In this document: one piece after another, positions 22,107 to 30,749 of the stretch | Layout of the letters: each line of letters starts with the position of its first letter | Numbering within the stretch: the stretch's first letter is position 1 | Position numbers and translations under genes: made by a program | Assembly: GCA_002794775.1 (NCBI GenBank) | Contig: NBAY01000040.1 | Coordinates: forward strand, 1 to 64,000 | Reading direction: 5' to 3' | From: Porodaedalea pini | Lineage: Eukaryota > Basidiomycota > Agaricomycetes > Hymenochaetales > Hymenochaetaceae | Length of the DNA: 64,000 bases | The notes under the pieces: generated by a model | What the model was told of the DNA's origin: nothing | Database searches by the model: none | Seen by the model: only the letters and a program-made list of their open reading frames with translations

Positions 22107-22112
22107 CAGGAA
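22107..22112. repeat. Target-site repeat CAGGAA, right of palindrome
   Basis: Directly follows the terminal GAAGTG of the palindrome and matches 9,393-9,398. It restores an open frame with the upstream coding piece. Confidence 0.6.
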
Positions 22113-22209
22113 ACACTTCAAATAATGAGGATGTCCGCAAGCCTAAAAGGATTCATTATTTCATCCCGATCAACCACCCTTGTATTCAGCAAAACACAGT
22201 GTATGACCC
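22113..22209 (+). pseudogene. Middle piece of the gene broken by two insertions
   Basis: A 97-nt stretch between the palindrome and the Ty3 element that is open in the phase needed to join 9,398 and 28,457 (reads NTSNNEDVRKPKRIHYF, then INHPCIQQNTVYD). No splice sites are needed. Product not recognised. Confidence 0.5.
22205..22209. repeat. Target-site duplication GACCC, left of Ty3 element
   Basis: GACCC precedes the TGTTAG terminus; the same five bases follow the other LTR at 28,452-28,456. Five-base duplications are usual for Ty3/gypsy integrases. Confidence 0.9.
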
Positions 22210-22622
22210 TGTTAGGCGGGAGCCCGGGAGACGACTCGGACTGGGCAGGCCTCGGCTGACTGTCGTCTGGGACGTGCTATACTCGAGCGTAGACTCGGGA
22301 CACGCTTACTCAGGCTAGGTCGTCGCGGAGGTAAGAGGATTAATACAAGTCTAAACTAATACAAGGGGGACGAGTCTCACCTAGGTCGTCGCGGAGGTAA
22401 GAGGAAAAGCAGAACAAGGAGTTCATGCGATTCCTGAGACCTTATATAGCGACGACCGTGGGACTATATTACCTAACATTACATAACGAGTGGGAATGGA
22501 ATGAATGAAGGTAGTGTGGGAATGATTGTGTAAGATGGGTAAATATAATGAAAAGGACGAATATAATAAAGGAAATGGTAAAAGGGAAAATAAAGGAAAA
22601 GGTGAAAGTTCAGGTTCTAACA
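22210..22622 (-). repeat. 3' LTR of Ty3 element
   Basis: 413 bp, TGTTAG...CTAACA. I compared it base by base with 28,039-28,451 and saw no difference. Confidence 0.95.
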
Positions 22623-25600
22623 TTACCCCCCCTTCAAGGTTGGGCGTCCCGACCAACCATGATCGCGGTCGTCAGGCTCAGTGTCGACGAAGAGCGGACG
22701 GAGTCGTTGACGAGGGATGTCGAGTTTCCGAGGTGCACCGGGATGTTTGAGGTAGAACTCAGCGATCGCCTCCTTCGCGTTCTCGCCAAAGTCCGTCTCA
22801 GGCTGCCAAGTAGGTTCATTGTAGCCGACCCACTTGACAAGGTACTGTAGTTTCCCTCGGTGCAGACGTGAGTCTAAGACTTCCTCGAGTTCGTATTCCT
22901 CCTCGTTGTCGACGATGTCTGGCGGCGGCGGCGGCGGTTGCTTCTGGCTTTCAAAGGACGGTTCGACGGCGGGTTTCAACAGGGCTTCGTTGAAGACAGG
23001 GTGGACCTTTTTCCATCGCTTCGGGAGTTTGAGCTTGTACGCGCTCGCTCCTACCTTGTCGACGATGTCAAAGGGGCCGTACCATTTGTCTGCGAGTTTC
23101 TTCGTCGGCGAGGCCGTACTGATGTTTCGCCCGTCAAGGAAGACTTTGTCTCCAGCCTTGTACTCCACCGAAGCTCCTGCTGTCCGGTCATGGTAGCGCT
23201 TCATGTCCTCTGCTGCCTTGACTAGATTGTCCTTAGCAACGCGATGAGTCTCCTTGATGTGCTTGGCGAATTCTTCCGCCGACATGTTGGCAGAGGAAGT
23301 TCGTACGGTGCCGAAGCTCATAGGGTGACGTCCGGTGTTTGCGTAGAAGGGTGACATCCTTGTCGCTGAATGTTCGTGGTTGTTGTAGGCGAACTCTGCG
23401 AGGAGGAGCCAGTCCTTCCAGTCCGATTGCCGATGATTGACGAAGAGCCGGAGGTACTGTTCGAGCTCTTGATTGACGTGTTCCGTCTGACCGTCCGTTT
23501 GTGGGTGGTATGCTGTTGACGGGTTGCCTTCGATGTGTAGGAGTTTGTATAGCTCCTTCATCATCGACGCATCGAACTGTGTGCCTCGGTTGTGGATGAT
23601 CTTCTTCGGTAGGCCATGGAGGCGGAAGACGTGGTCTCGGTATAACTGAGCCATGCCTTCCGCTGACAGTTTCATCGTCGTCGGGATGGCATGCATCTGT
23701 TTCGAGAATCTGTCCACGAAGACGCAGATTGCATTGTGTCCCTTAGAGTCCGGGAGTTCTCCGATTAGGTCGACCGTGACGATCTCCCAGGGACCTTCAG
23801 GGATCGCGTTAGGATGAAGCGGTCTCGACCTCGACGTTCTTAAGGCTTTCGTTCGTTGGCAACGGTTGCATCCTCGGACGTATGTTCGGACATCGGAGAA
23901 CATTGACGCCCACCAGAAGTCTCGACGTACCAGTTCGACCGTCTTCGACGATCCAGGATGTCCTGCCAGGGTCGAGTCGTGGTACTCCCGCAATACCGCT
24001 TCCTTCATCGTCGACGGCACGTACACCTTGCCTTTCATCCGCCACAACCCGTCGACCTTTACCATATTCGTCGGCCTCTCCGACTCGTCTTGCGCTCTCT
24101 GCGCCTCACCCACTCGTTCCAACATTTCATCACGCGACGTCCTTACCACCCCACGGTTCAGCCATTTCTCCTTGATGAACACGATGCCGTCATTGTCATC
24201 CTTGCCCTGATCATAGCCCGCCTTGCGTGACAGCAAGTCGGCCTTGCCCATTGTCTTCCCCGACTTATGTTCGAGGTGGAAGTCGAACTCCTCTAGTTCG
24301 GTCCGCCAGCGAGCTTGACGATAGCTCAGCTTCTGCGCTGACCTGAAGTAGGTGAGGTTGGCGTGGTCGGACCAGATTTCAATTTTGTGGCGAGCGCCAA
24401 GGAGGTATTGCCGCCACTCCTTGAGCGCCGAAACGATCGCGAGCATCTCCTTGTCGTAGATCTCGTAGTTTCGTTCCGCCGGTTCAAGTGCCTCTGACCT
24501 GTAGGCGATCACCCTCCACTTCCCTTCCTGCTTCTGCAACAACACACCGCCGAGCGCAAAGTTCGACGAGTCCGCTTCTACACGGAGAGGGCCTTCGTCA
24601 TTGGCGATGGCTAGGACTGGAGGTGAGCAGAGACGTCGTCTCAGCTCCTCGAACGCTTCCTGCTGTTCGGTCTCCCATACCCAGTCCTTCTTGCCCGTTA
24701 ACGACGTCAACGGTCGGACCACCTTGCTGTAGTCTTTAATAAACCGTCTCAGCCAGTTTCCCATGCCGAGGAACTGTTGCAGCTCCTTGAGGTTCCGTGG
24801 GACTGGCCAGTTCGCAATCGCCTCCGTTTTTGCCGGGTCAGCCCTGATCTCTCCATTGCTGATGATGTGGCCGAGGTATTTGACGACCTTGGCGTCAAAC
24901 TCGCACTTCTCCGGCTTCAGGTACAGGCCATTCTCTCGGAGGATCTGGAGTACGCGCCTCGACGTGTCGATATGCTCCTCAATGGTTTCCGAGAGGATCA
25001 GGATGTCGTCGAGGTATACGATGATCAAGTTCGCGTAGATTAGGTCCTTAAAGATGTGGTTGACAAAGGCCTGGAACGTGGCCGGCGCGTTGCAAAGGCC
25101 AAAAAACATGACCGTCGGTTCGAAGAGGCCCATGTTTGTGCGAAACGCTGCTTTCCATTCGTCACCCTCGCGGATCCGGATATTGTAGTACCCCCAGCGA
25201 AGGTCAAGCTTAGTGATGTATTTCGCTTTCTTGACCTTGTCGACGAGTTCGTCAATGAGAGGGAGGGGATACTTGTTCTTGATCGTACCGTCATTGAGCT
25301 TACGGTAATCCTGGATGGGGCGTAGCGATTTGTTGGCCTTCTTAATGAAGAAGAAGGGCGACGCCATGGGCGATATCGACCGTCGAATGCGACCCGACTT
25401 CAGGTTTTCATCAAGGAAGTCCTTGAGCGACTGCTGCTCAGTCGGCGTGAGCGGGTAGATCTTACAGTCGCTCGGTTTGAAGTCGGGCTTCAAGTCGATG
25501 ACATGGTCCCAGGGTCGGTGTTCTGGCAGCTTCTCGAAACCTTTTTCGCTGAAAACGTCGGCGTAGTCGTTGAGGTACGCGGGCCAGGACGTCTTGTCCA

Positions 25601-26279
25601 TTCGCATCTCATTCACCCTCCTCATCTGCTCCACCACCTTCTTCGCCTCGCCTAGGTCCTCCACCGGCTCCCTCTCGATCGTACATTCTTCTGGACAGCG
25701 GGTGAATTCAATCGAGCCTATTTTCCAGTCGACCTCCGGATTGTGACGTCGAAGCCAGTCGTACCCCAGGAAGATGTTCGATGACGCTAGGGATGTTACT
25801 GCGAGGACGATCTTCTCCCGATGACGGCCGATCATGAGTTCGACGTCAACGTACTCCTCGATCAATCCGGCCTCATTGTGCGTGCCATCGGCGTTCAGCA
25901 CCGCGAGGGGTCGAATGTAGCGTTTCGTTTCCAACCCGTACCTCTCGACGAATCTGATGTCGATGCAGGATCCCGTGCATCCCGAATCCACAAGAGCATG
26001 CGCATCTACCTCTCTCGCCTCGCCTGCTATTTCATGCTCGACGGTCAGGAGAAGGTCCAGCTGGCATCCGCCAGTTCCTCTCATGAACAGTTGTTCGTAC
26101 TCTTCATTCTTGTTCACACCGGTGGAGACTTCGTAATCGGGAAAACCATCGACGTTGTTCGCATCTACGTATTGTACAAACGGTTGGTTATATTTTAGCG
26201 GATCCGGATTCGAAGTCTCTTGTTCTTCTCGGTCAGTCGCCCCGATGGCTACGCCTGACCATTCGCAAAATCCTGCGAG
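22623..26279 (-). CDS. pol: Pol polyprotein with chromodomain (Ty3/gypsy)
   Basis: Open in the pol frame from 26,279 (just below an upstream TGA) to TAA at 22,623, which abuts the LTR. Numbering from the GTG at 26,117 (1,164 aa): protease DSG at 44-46; reverse transcriptase with LDLRWGYYN near 304-312 and YLDD at 368-371; RNase H acidic residues D517, E558 and D585; integrase zinc finger H714, H721, C751 and C754; integrase core D784, then N844 where Asp is expected (HNRG instead of the usual SDRG), E880; GPF motif near 1,015; chromodomain about 1,075-1,126 (LQYLVKWVGYNEPTWQPETD). The chromodomain normally steers integration to modified histones. Pol is in the -1 frame relative to gag, overlapping it by about 30 nt. 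Confidence 0.93.
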   Translation of the reverse strand, partial: LAGFCEWSGVAIGATDREEQETSNPDPLKYNQPFVQYVDANNVDGFPDYEVSTGVNKNEEYEQLFMRGTGGCQLDLLLTVEHEIAGEAREVDAHALVDSGCTGSCIDIRFVERYGLETKRYIRPLAVLNADGTHNEAGLIEEYVDVELMIGRHREKIVLAVTSLASSNIFLGYDWLRRHNPEVDWKIGSIEFTRCPEECTIEREPVEDLGEAKKVVEQMRRVNEMRMDKTSWPAYLNDYADVFSEKGFEKLPEHRPWDHVIDLKPDFKPSDCKIYPLTPTEQQSLKDFLDENLKSGRIRRSISPMASPFFFIKKANKSLRPIQDYRKLNDGTIKNKYPLPLIDELVDKVKKAKYITKLDLRWGYYNIRIREGDEWKAAFRTNMGLFEPTVMFFGLCNAPATFQAFVNHIFKDLIYANLIIVYLDDILILSETIEEHIDTSRRVLQILRENGLYLKPEKCEFDAKVVKYLGHIISNGEIRADPAKTEAIANWPVPRNLKELQQFLGMGNWLRRFIKDYSKVVRPLTSLTGKKDWVWETEQQEAFEELRRRLCSPPVLAIANDEGPLRVEADSSNFALGGVLLQKQEGKWRVIAYRSEALEPAERNYEIYDKEMLAIVSALKEWRQYLLGARHKIEIWSDHANLTYFRSAQKLSYRQARWRTELEEFDFHLEHKSGKTMGKADLLSRKAGYDQGKDDNDGIVFIKEKWLNRGVVRTSRDEMLERVGEAQRAQDESERPTNMVKVDGLWRMKGKVYVPSTMKEAVLREYHDSTLAGHPGSSKTVELVRRDFWWASMFSDVRTYVRGCNRCQRTKALRTSRSRPLHPNAIPEGPWEIVTVDLIGELPDSKGHNAICVFVDRFSKQMHAIPTTMKLSAEGMAQLYRDHVFRLHGLPKKIIHNRGTQFDASMMKELYKLLHIEGNPSTAYHPQTDGQTEHVNQELEQYLRLFVNHRQSDWKDWLLLAEFAYNNHEHSATRMSPFYANTGRHPMSFGTVRTSSANMSAEEFAKHIKETHRVAKDNLVKAAEDMKRYHDRTAGASVEYKAGDKVFLDGRNISTASPTKKLADKWYGPFDIVDKVGASAYKLKLPKRWKKVHPVFNEALLKPAVEPSFESQKQPPPPPPDIVDNEEEYELEEVLDSRLHRGKLQYLVKWVGYNEPTWQPETDFGENAKEAIAEFYLKHPGAPRKLDIPRQRLRPLFVDTEPDDRDHGWSGRPTLKGG
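22626..22635 (-). promoter_or_regulatory. Polypurine tract
   Basis: Minus-strand GAAGGGGGGG directly before the 3' LTR, overlapping the last pol codons. It primes plus-strand DNA synthesis in LTR elements. Confidence 0.85.
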
Positions 26280-27328
26280 TCAACGACCTCTTCGTTATCG
26301 CCTTCTTCCTCCACATAGTCCTCCACCGTCGACCTCCGAGTGTCTACGACTTCCTCGAAGGCCGACTCCTTCATTGCTCCGAGCTCGTCGGCGAGGACAC
26401 GACGTTCGCCTGGCGCCATCAGTTCCAGCATACGCTGGATGATCGGTTTCGCCTGCGGGCACTTGTCTTTAAAGTGGCCCAGCCCACCACAGATCCAGCA
26501 CGCACGTCGTCGTTGTGCCTCGTTCATCGAGACGTCCATCGGTTGACCAGCGCCTCCAAAGGTGACGCCGGTCGCATCGCGTCTGTCGACGTGAGGGGCC
26601 GCTACCTGACGGCGAGCTGGGGGCGCTTGTTGTGGTAGGCGAGGAGGGGGAAGAAAGGCGCGTCCTCGTTGGATAGCGCGAATCTGTTGTTCGCCGCGGT
26701 CTATTTCAATCGCCTTGTTCTTCCAATCCTCGTATTTCGTTGGGACTGGCGTCGACCTTAGCACTCCACGGACCACTTCGATGTTCATCGCCCACTTGAG
26801 GCGATCGCAGATGACACTGTCGTCCTTCAACTCGGCGCGCTTAATTATCACGTCGAACTTCTGGAAGAACTCGTCCGCGGTTAGGTCCTTCTGAACCTTA
26901 TCTCGGAAATCCTTCAGCGCTTTCTCCTTGCGATTCGGGTCGTCGAACGAGGCGTCGAGTCGTTCCTGGAATCTTTCCCAGCTGTCGGTGAAGGTGACGA
27001 TCCCTGACGTTGTCGACTCCTCGACGTAGTTCTGCGCCCACGTTGCCGCATTACCACCCTTCAGGTAGGAGAGAGCTACATAAATCTTACTCTCTGACGT
27101 AGGGTATCGACTTGGATTTGCGGACACAAAAAGGAGGACTTCACGTCTGAAGTCGAGGTAATCGTCGCCACCAGTGAATTCTCGTGGGCGGGCGACATCT
27201 ATGTTGGGGGTCGGAGGGTTAGCGGCCACGACCGGTGCCGGGGCGTTGTTCGCCTGATGGGCGAAGGCATTTGCAACGATGGCCGCGATCTGCGCCATTT
27301 GCTGTTGGCTGAAACCTTCTGCTGACAT
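26249..27328 (-). CDS. gag: Gag with CCHC zinc knuckle (Ty3/gypsy)
   Basis: 359 aa from ATG at 27,328 to TAG at 26,249. It forms the particle shell and binds the RNA. The N-terminal two thirds show the retrotransposon Gag capsid pattern (FTGGDDYLDFRREVLLF, then TWAQNYVEES and FDVIIKRAELKDDS). One zinc knuckle CWICGGLGHFKDKC (CX2CX4HX4C) lies near residue 280. The acidic C-tail overlaps the upstream end of the pol frame, so Pol would need a -1 shift in the last 30 nt or another mechanism. No canonical heptamer is visible. Confidence 0.93.
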   Translation of the reverse strand: MSAEGFSQQQMAQIAAIVANAFAHQANNAPAPVVAANPPTPNIDVARPREFTGGDDYLDFRREVLLFVSANPSRYPTSESKIYVALSYLKGGNAATWAQNYVEESTTSGIVTFTDSWERFQERLDASFDDPNRKEKALKDFRDKVQKDLTADEFFQKFDVIIKRAELKDDSVICDRLKWAMNIEVVRGVLRSTPVPTKYEDWKNKAIEIDRGEQQIRAIQRGRAFLPPPRLPQQAPPARRQVAAPHVDRRDATGVTFGGAGQPMDVSMNEAQRRRACWICGGLGHFKDKCPQAKPIIQRMLELMAPGERRVLADELGAMKESAFEEVVDTRRSTVEDYVEEEGDNEEVVDSQDFANGQA

Positions 27329-28026
27329 CGCGGGTTCGGGTGCGGGTGTCGAAGGTTCTGGAGGAGTCGGCGGTGAGGGGTCTCTGTTGGTTTCACGGTA
27401 AGGACCTGGGGTCGGTGGTAGGTTGACCGTAGACGTTGACGGTGCAGGTGACGACGGAGCGGCTGGGGGCCACCTTGCTCTCCTCCCTCGTTCGTCTGAT
27501 GAATACCAGCTGCGCCGGATTTCACTCCACCAGATGTCGTGAGTGACGCCGCTATTATTGGTCGCGACGTAGCCTGGTCGGTCTGGATCCCAACGGGCTG
27601 AAGCAGGAAGGGCCCGTTGCTGTTCATCGGTGAGATCTATCTTGACGTTGGCGGAGGGACAGGGATCGGTTGCGCGTTCGATCCGGGGTTACGCCAACGT
27701 TGAGCGGGTTCGTCAGCGAAGTTGATGACGAGGCGGTAGGATCCGAGTGAGATTACAAACGAGATTGTCGTCGAAGTTTGGACTCGTCTTGTTACCCACG
27801 TCCACGTTAGGTGCGTGCTCCACCAGAGGCTAATTTGTAGAGCCAGGGTCGGGAAATGTCGGTTGATATATTTACGTAATACACGAACGTCCGAAAACGT
27901 TCGGGCAGGGTTGAGGGTTGTCGTTTAGGGGGTTTACACGTCAAGTCCGTCGAGGGGAACGCTCCTCTAGACCGAGTGAAGGCGAGTCGACAGCGACGAC
28001 TTACGCTGGGGATGAGCCTGGGTGAG
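27329..28026 (-). other. Ty3 5' leader
   Basis: About 700 nt between the PBS and the gag start. Contains only overlapping-frame ORFs. Presumed untranslated leader and packaging region. Confidence 0.5.
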
Positions 28027-28037
28027 GTTCTGCTTTT
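28027..28037 (-). promoter_or_regulatory. Self-primer binding site (Tf1-like)
   Basis: Minus-strand AAAAGCAGAAC, one base inside the 5' LTR. It is the exact 11-nt complement of GTTCTGCTTTT in the same LTR (minus strand, 28,244-28,234). In Tf1/sushi-type chromoviruses the first 11 nt of the transcript fold back on the PBS to prime reverse transcription instead of a tRNA. Confidence 0.8.
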
Positions 28038-28038
28038 A

Positions 28039-28451
28039 TGTTAGGCGGGAGCCCGGGAGACGACTCGGACTGGGCAGGCCTCGGCTGACTGTCGTCTGGG
28101 ACGTGCTATACTCGAGCGTAGACTCGGGACACGCTTACTCAGGCTAGGTCGTCGCGGAGGTAAGAGGATTAATACAAGTCTAAACTAATACAAGGGGGAC
28201 GAGTCTCACCTAGGTCGTCGCGGAGGTAAGAGGAAAAGCAGAACAAGGAGTTCATGCGATTCCTGAGACCTTATATAGCGACGACCGTGGGACTATATTA
28301 CCTAACATTACATAACGAGTGGGAATGGAATGAATGAAGGTAGTGTGGGAATGATTGTGTAAGATGGGTAAATATAATGAAAAGGACGAATATAATAAAG
28401 GAAATGGTAAAAGGGAAAATAAAGGAAAAGGTGAAAGTTCAGGTTCTAACA
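28039..28451 (-). repeat. 5' LTR of Ty3 element
   Basis: 413 bp. Contains a TATATAA promoter motif (28,277-28,271) and the predicted self-primer starting at 28,244. Confidence 0.95.
28234..28278 (-). promoter_or_regulatory. LTR promoter: TATA box and predicted transcript start
   Basis: CTATATAAGG on the minus strand lies 27-33 nt upstream of the G at 28,244, where the 11-nt self-primer begins. A TATA box at about -30 independently supports the start predicted from the self-priming model. The same arrangement is in the other LTR near 22,405-22,449. Confidence 0.7.
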
Positions 28452-28456
28452 GACCC
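28452..28456. repeat. Target-site duplication GACCC, right of Ty3 element
   Basis: Second copy of the 5-bp duplication. Confidence 0.9.
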
Positions 28457-29831
28457 GTGGTCATCCAAATGGGTCTTGAGGGACCTTGTGCAGCACGCTC
28501 AAACCTCAAAGGCAGGCCCTGGCATGCCCTTCGAGGCATTCAAATCAATCACCAATATAACGAAAGACTACGCATTCAATCTTGGGCAACTCTATCCGAA
28601 CTACGACAGAGAGAAGGTAGTCCAAAACTTGCACAACTTGGTAGTTGCTTTTATGTGTGCTCATGAACGGCTGAGTTTCTGGGAGATGAACACTTTGCTT
28701 TCCTTTGCCGTGAGGGTGAAACAGGCAGGATATGTAGATTGCAAAGCTTTCTGTGGCCAGGCCCAATACAGCGATGCAGACGCTTATGTTCTGGCAGAAG
28801 TTATTAGGAGCAGACTTCCACAGGCATCCAAGATATCCATAGAGCTACAGGAGAAACCTGAGACTATGAGCAAAATCAAGAGTTTTGCGGGCCACGAAGT
28901 GATGTGGATTTTCGATCAGTATCAGCAAAAGTATAAAAAGAGTTGGCCTAAAAGAGGCTCTGCTCACTACTCCACACACTCTCCCCAACTCTCTGACGTG
29001 GACTCTACCCCTTGCAATACTGTATTGGGCATGCAATTAGATTTGAAAGGGAGACTTATGCGTGATTCTGTCAACCAAATCACATATGTACTTCGTCTCA
29101 CCTTCAGGCAATGAAAAGAGGATATAGATATCTTGTTCAGTGCTTCCCCAATACCACAACTGGAGGGAACGGAAAAATATGATTTTAAGTCAGCCGATAG
29201 TCGAATGAGAGAATATGCCGGTCTTCTTGTGGGTCCTTGTAATGAAGCAAGCTTGTTGTACAAAAAACTGGATGACCGAGTACTTCTTGCAGAGGCCAGT
29301 GCACCAGTGGGCAGTGTGAAGCACTCGCTATCCAGGAATTACAGGAATCTTAGGGCATATATGCCTTTCATCAAGGACCTGTCTGCACTATCAGCAGCTC
29401 TCAAGCTCTTGGAGGATGGAATTGCTGACATTCTATTGCAGGAAGATGCCTATGACTCACTCGTAATTGTGTTACACAGAGGTGCCCATGATATGTCCGA
29501 GCCTGTGGAATCTTACGAAGCTACAATAAATGCATTGGAGGAGCATGGCATTTTGCAGGGGAAGTTTAAGGAGTGTGCTCCACATTTCAGAGTGATTTTG
29601 GCCGTCCAGCAGGGAATCAACATGCATAACAGTATCTCTGACAGACCTATAAGCATAGGGTTCCCCCTTCCACATGTGGACAATGCAGTGCGATCTAGTG
29701 AACAGGAATCCAGTGCATTGCAATCCTATCTGTTGTCATCTGCGAACTCATTTCGCAAGCGTCCTGCTGACGATCATGCCCTTATGATGAGGCCAGAGAG
29801 AAAAAAAGAATTGATTGGATTACCCACATGA
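28457..29831 (+). pseudogene. 3' part of the gene broken by two insertions
   Basis: Continuation of the frame from 9,245. It reads WSSKWVLRDLVQHAQTSK at its start, LYPNYDREKVVQNLHNLVVA and LSFWEMNTLLSFAVRVKQAG in the middle, and a single in-frame TGA at 29,112-29,114. The same frame then stays open to TGA at 29,829-29,831, including FPLPHVDNAVRSSEQESSAL. The protein would be mostly helical and soluble; no domain recognised. An A7 run (about 29,802) precedes the end, and other frames downstream are open, so an indel there may have removed the natural C-terminus. It could alternatively be an ORF of an unrecognised transposon. Confidence 0.5.
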
Positions 29832-30180
29832 CAAAGGCCCCTCTAATTCAAGGAGAGGCATGGCTCATGGAGACACGTCCTCGCCATCCCCTCCCACTTT
29901 GTCCTTGCTCCAGCCAGGCCCCTCTAATTCATTTAATACTGGAAGGGGAGGCATGGCTCATGGAAACACATCCCGGTCCCTTCTCACTTTGTCCTTGTCC
30001 CGGCCACCTCCCTCCGTTGACTGGGATCAGACTTATGAGAACTACAGAAGAGAGGGTAGAAGAGAGGGTAGAAGCAACCAGAAATGGAGACATGATCACC
30101 ACTCCAGAAGAGAGGATAGAGACAACCAGAGACGGGAATACAGCTACTCCAGAAGAGGGGGTAGACGTGGACATCACTGA
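29830..30180 (+). other. Possible frameshifted tail, Arg/Gly-rich
   Basis: Immediately after the above frame, the +1 frame encodes a low-complexity tail with GMAHGDTSSPS and GGMAHGNTSRS, then PSVDWDQTYENYRREG and YSYSRRGGRRGHH. The two halves at about 29,830-29,915 and 29,916-30,005 are imperfect direct repeats of about 90 bp (CCCCTCTAATTCA...GGCATGGCTCATGGA). A second frame is also open, so the correct one is uncertain. Confidence 0.3.
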
Positions 30181-30205
30181 GAGAGTTCTGGAAGAGTTGC
30201 TCTGA

Positions 30206-30749
30206 CATCACGACAATGACCTTGAGGCGTCCAAGGTGGTCACTGGAGTGGTGGTAATGAGGAGGGACTCCAGTGTGGATCAAATCAGTCTAAACAATCA
30301 GACACATGCTCTCGCATAGCCTCAAATCCTTTTGTCTACTATTTCCTTTTTTATTCCTCCTACTAAGTCTTCTTTCATACAGAAATACCAGGGTTTTGTA
30401 TAATTAGTTGTGTAGAATGTACATTTTATTTATTCAATGATTGAAGTTTACTGCTAGAAAGTGACCATGATGATGGAGTGTGTGATATTCCGCACCACTC
30501 AACTCATTGTCCATTGCTACAATAGCCTTTAGGCATGGCAAGACTGCATATGGTCCAAGAGCGAAGGATGCAGAGGTTGAGACAAGTCTTGCATTACTCA
30601 CTCACACTGTTCAATATGCGCAGGAGGATGTTTCTCACATCAAGGAACAGTAGTTATGCGTACATCATATAGACAGAATATATTACATTGTTGGACCAGT
30701 TGAGACAGTGACAAGGAAGCCTGTATCCACTCGATGAAGAAACTCAACA
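30206..30749. other. No gene recognised
   Basis: AT-rich sequence without a convincing frame. I searched it for a left end of the transposon at 30,750-32,608 and found no CAGCCATTTTC motif. Confidence 0.4.

Larger units (their letters stand above)
22210..28451 (-). mobile_element. Ty3/gypsy chromovirus, Tf1-like, recent insertion
   Basis: A complete LTR retrotransposon of 6,242 bp read on the minus strand: 413-bp LTRs in which I saw no difference, GACCC target duplication, self-priming PBS, gag with a zinc knuckle, pol with protease, reverse transcriptase, RNase H, integrase and chromodomain, and a purine tract beside the 3' LTR. Domain order PR-RT-RH-IN-chromodomain marks the chromovirus lineage of Metaviridae. 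Identical LTRs imply very recent insertion. The integrase carries Asn in place of the second catalytic Asp, so this copy may be integration-defective. Confidence 0.95.

Noticed and set aside
22210..22622. LTR-overlapping ORFs at both LTRs (74-100 aa) as genes
   Set aside because: They are the plus-strand reading of the LTR; the element is transcribed from the minus strand.
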